The notes below the pieces were generated by a model that saw only the letters and a program-made list of their open reading frames with translations, was not told where the DNA came from and did no database searches. The position numbers were made by a program, and so were the translations under genes. From Bacteroidota bacterium (GTDB lineage: Bacteria; Bacteroidota; Bacteroidia; Bacteroidales; PUMT01), in the NCBI GenBank assembly GCA_003567115.1, contig PXAP01000246.1:1-7287 (forward strand): DNA of 7,287 bases, written 5' to 3'. Shown one piece after another: positions 6,351 to 7,287 of this stretch (position 1 is the stretch's first letter; each line of letters starts with the position of its first letter).

Positions 6351-7287
6351 ATGCTCATGAACAAACAAACAATCACCGGGTTTATTGCAGCCGCTGCCCT
6401 GCTTGCATTTATTTCCTGTACCCCTTCCGGGGAAGAAAAAGAAGCCGCACCCTTCATAAAAGGAGTATACGGCAACCCGGGATCATTGCTCGATGCCGGC
6501 TATTCATTCGACTCACTGGGTATGAACGCGGTCTTTGTAAGAAGCATATCTCTCAACAGGGAGTTTTATGAAGCGGCCAGGGACCAGGGGTGCAAGGTCT
6601 TTGTTGAGTTTCCTACCCTTCTTGGAAGAAACTATGTTGACAACCATCCTGATGCATGGCCAATAGATGAAAAGGGGGAGCGGTCGCCTCCGGCGGACTG
6701 GTTCATGGGGGTCTGCCCCACCAACCCAGGGTTCAGGGAGCACCGCGCGGCACAGCTCAGGGATATACTGACTGAATTTGATGTTGACGGCATCTTCCTC
6801 GATTACCTCCACTGGCACGCGCAGTTCGAGACCCCCGACCCGATTCTTCCTGAAACATGCTTTTGCGATAACTGTACCGAGCTGTTCCAGGAAAGTTCGG
6901 GAATTAAGCTCACGCACGACGACATTCCCGGAAAGGCCGGATGGATACTTACCAATGCCGAAAACGAATGGAGAAAATGGAGAAACAGCATCATAAACAT
7001 GTGGGTTGATGATATGGGCGATATAGTAAGGGAGCTCAGCCCTGAGGCACTGCTTGGTGTTTATTACTGTTCCTGGTATCCGGAAGACTACAATTCGGCG
7101 CTCTACCGCATACTGGGCATCGATGTGCGGACTCTGGCAGAAAGAGTTGATGTCCTCTCGCCCATGCTCTTCCACAGGATGAAGGCAAGGTCTCCTGAAT
7201 GGGTAGGCGAATATGTCGGATGGCTCGGCAGCACAACCGGAGCCGGTACTGAAGGAAAACCGCAGATATGGCCCATCGTGCAGGCAC
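6351..7287 (+). CDS. Putative lipoprotein, glycoside-hydrolase-like (GHL) TIM-barrel protein (3' end outside window)
   Basis: The frame is open from the ATG at 6351 to the right edge (312 residues, C-terminus missing). The N-terminus has a short basic part, a hydrophobic stretch (about 8-20) and the lipobox-like FISC with C23, so it should be a lipoprotein outside the cytoplasm. A short acidic linker (SGEEKEA) precedes the catalytic-type domain. Residues 36-290 read like the GHL6/GHL10 group of predicted alpha-amylase-like barrels: GVYGNPGS, FVEFPTLLGRNYV with a downstream DAWPIDEKGE segment, the strand VDGIFLDYLHWH (145-156), then C170-x-C-x2-C175 followed by ELFQESSGI, and VDVLSPMLFHRM (267-278). 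D151 is a plausible active-site acid by position. The substrate is probably a polysaccharide or glycoconjugate, but this is inference; characterised members are few. An in-frame ATG at 6357-6359 is an equally possible start. The long open frame on the opposite strand is a shadow. Confidence 0.75.
   Translation, partial: MLMNKQTITGFIAAAALLAFISCTPSGEEKEAAPFIKGVYGNPGSLLDAGYSFDSLGMNAVFVRSISLNREFYEAARDQGCKVFVEFPTLLGRNYVDNHPDAWPIDEKGERSPPADWFMGVCPTNPGFREHRAAQLRDILTEFDVDGIFLDYLHWHAQFETPDPILPETCFCDNCTELFQESSGIKLTHDDIPGKAGWILTNAENEWRKWRNSIINMWVDDMGDIVRELSPEALLGVYYCSWYPEDYNSALYRILGIDVRTLAERVDVLSPMLFHRMKARSPEWVGEYVGWLGSTTGAGTEGKPQIWPIVQA

Noticed and set aside
6513..7175. 220-residue open frame on the minus strand
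   Set aside because: It lies opposite a plus-strand frame with a lipoprotein signal and coherent GHL-type motifs, and its own translation shows no recognisable domain.

Overview
The window looks like a chromosomal piece of a member of the Bacteroidota, probably an uncultured environmental one. Three things point there: a MacB/FtsX-type permease of about 774 residues in the layout common in that phylum, start codons without a clear Shine-Dalgarno sequence, and upstream octamers matching the Bacteroidota -7 box TAnnTTTG. Most genes have roughly 50% G+C or more; the enolase-family gene is visibly more A+T-rich. No rRNA, tRNA, CRISPR array, insertion sequence or phage gene was seen.

Layout, left to right. 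(1) On the minus strand, an Nramp-like membrane transporter (762-1985) is followed after 26 bp by a GNAT N-acetyltransferase (735 down to the left edge, 3' end outside the window). The pair probably forms an operon. (2) Divergently, across an A+T-rich gap of about 196 bp, lies an enolase-superfamily enzyme (2182-3582, plus strand) with a complete metal site and a lysine/lysine acid-base pair. (3) Convergent with it, on the minus strand, is a full-length ABC transporter permease with two FtsX modules (3666-5990). (4) Across a 360-bp divergent intergenic region, a lipoprotein resembling the glycoside-hydrolase-like (GHL) TIM-barrel proteins begins at 6351 on the plus strand and runs off the right edge.

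How the genes may work together. The most interesting block is transporter + acetyltransferase facing an epimerase/racemase-like enzyme. The transporter has the Nramp fold signature but has lost the TM1 Asp/Asn and TM6 Met-Pro-His residues that bind transition metals in the classical family. It may therefore carry something other than Mn2+/Fe2+, possibly a small organic substrate handled by the neighbouring enzymes; this is inference from neighbourhood only. The enolase-family protein begins with a twin-arginine-like motif but lacks the hydrophobic segment needed for export. The permease and the lipoprotein look like separate surface-associated functions and show no evident link to the first block.
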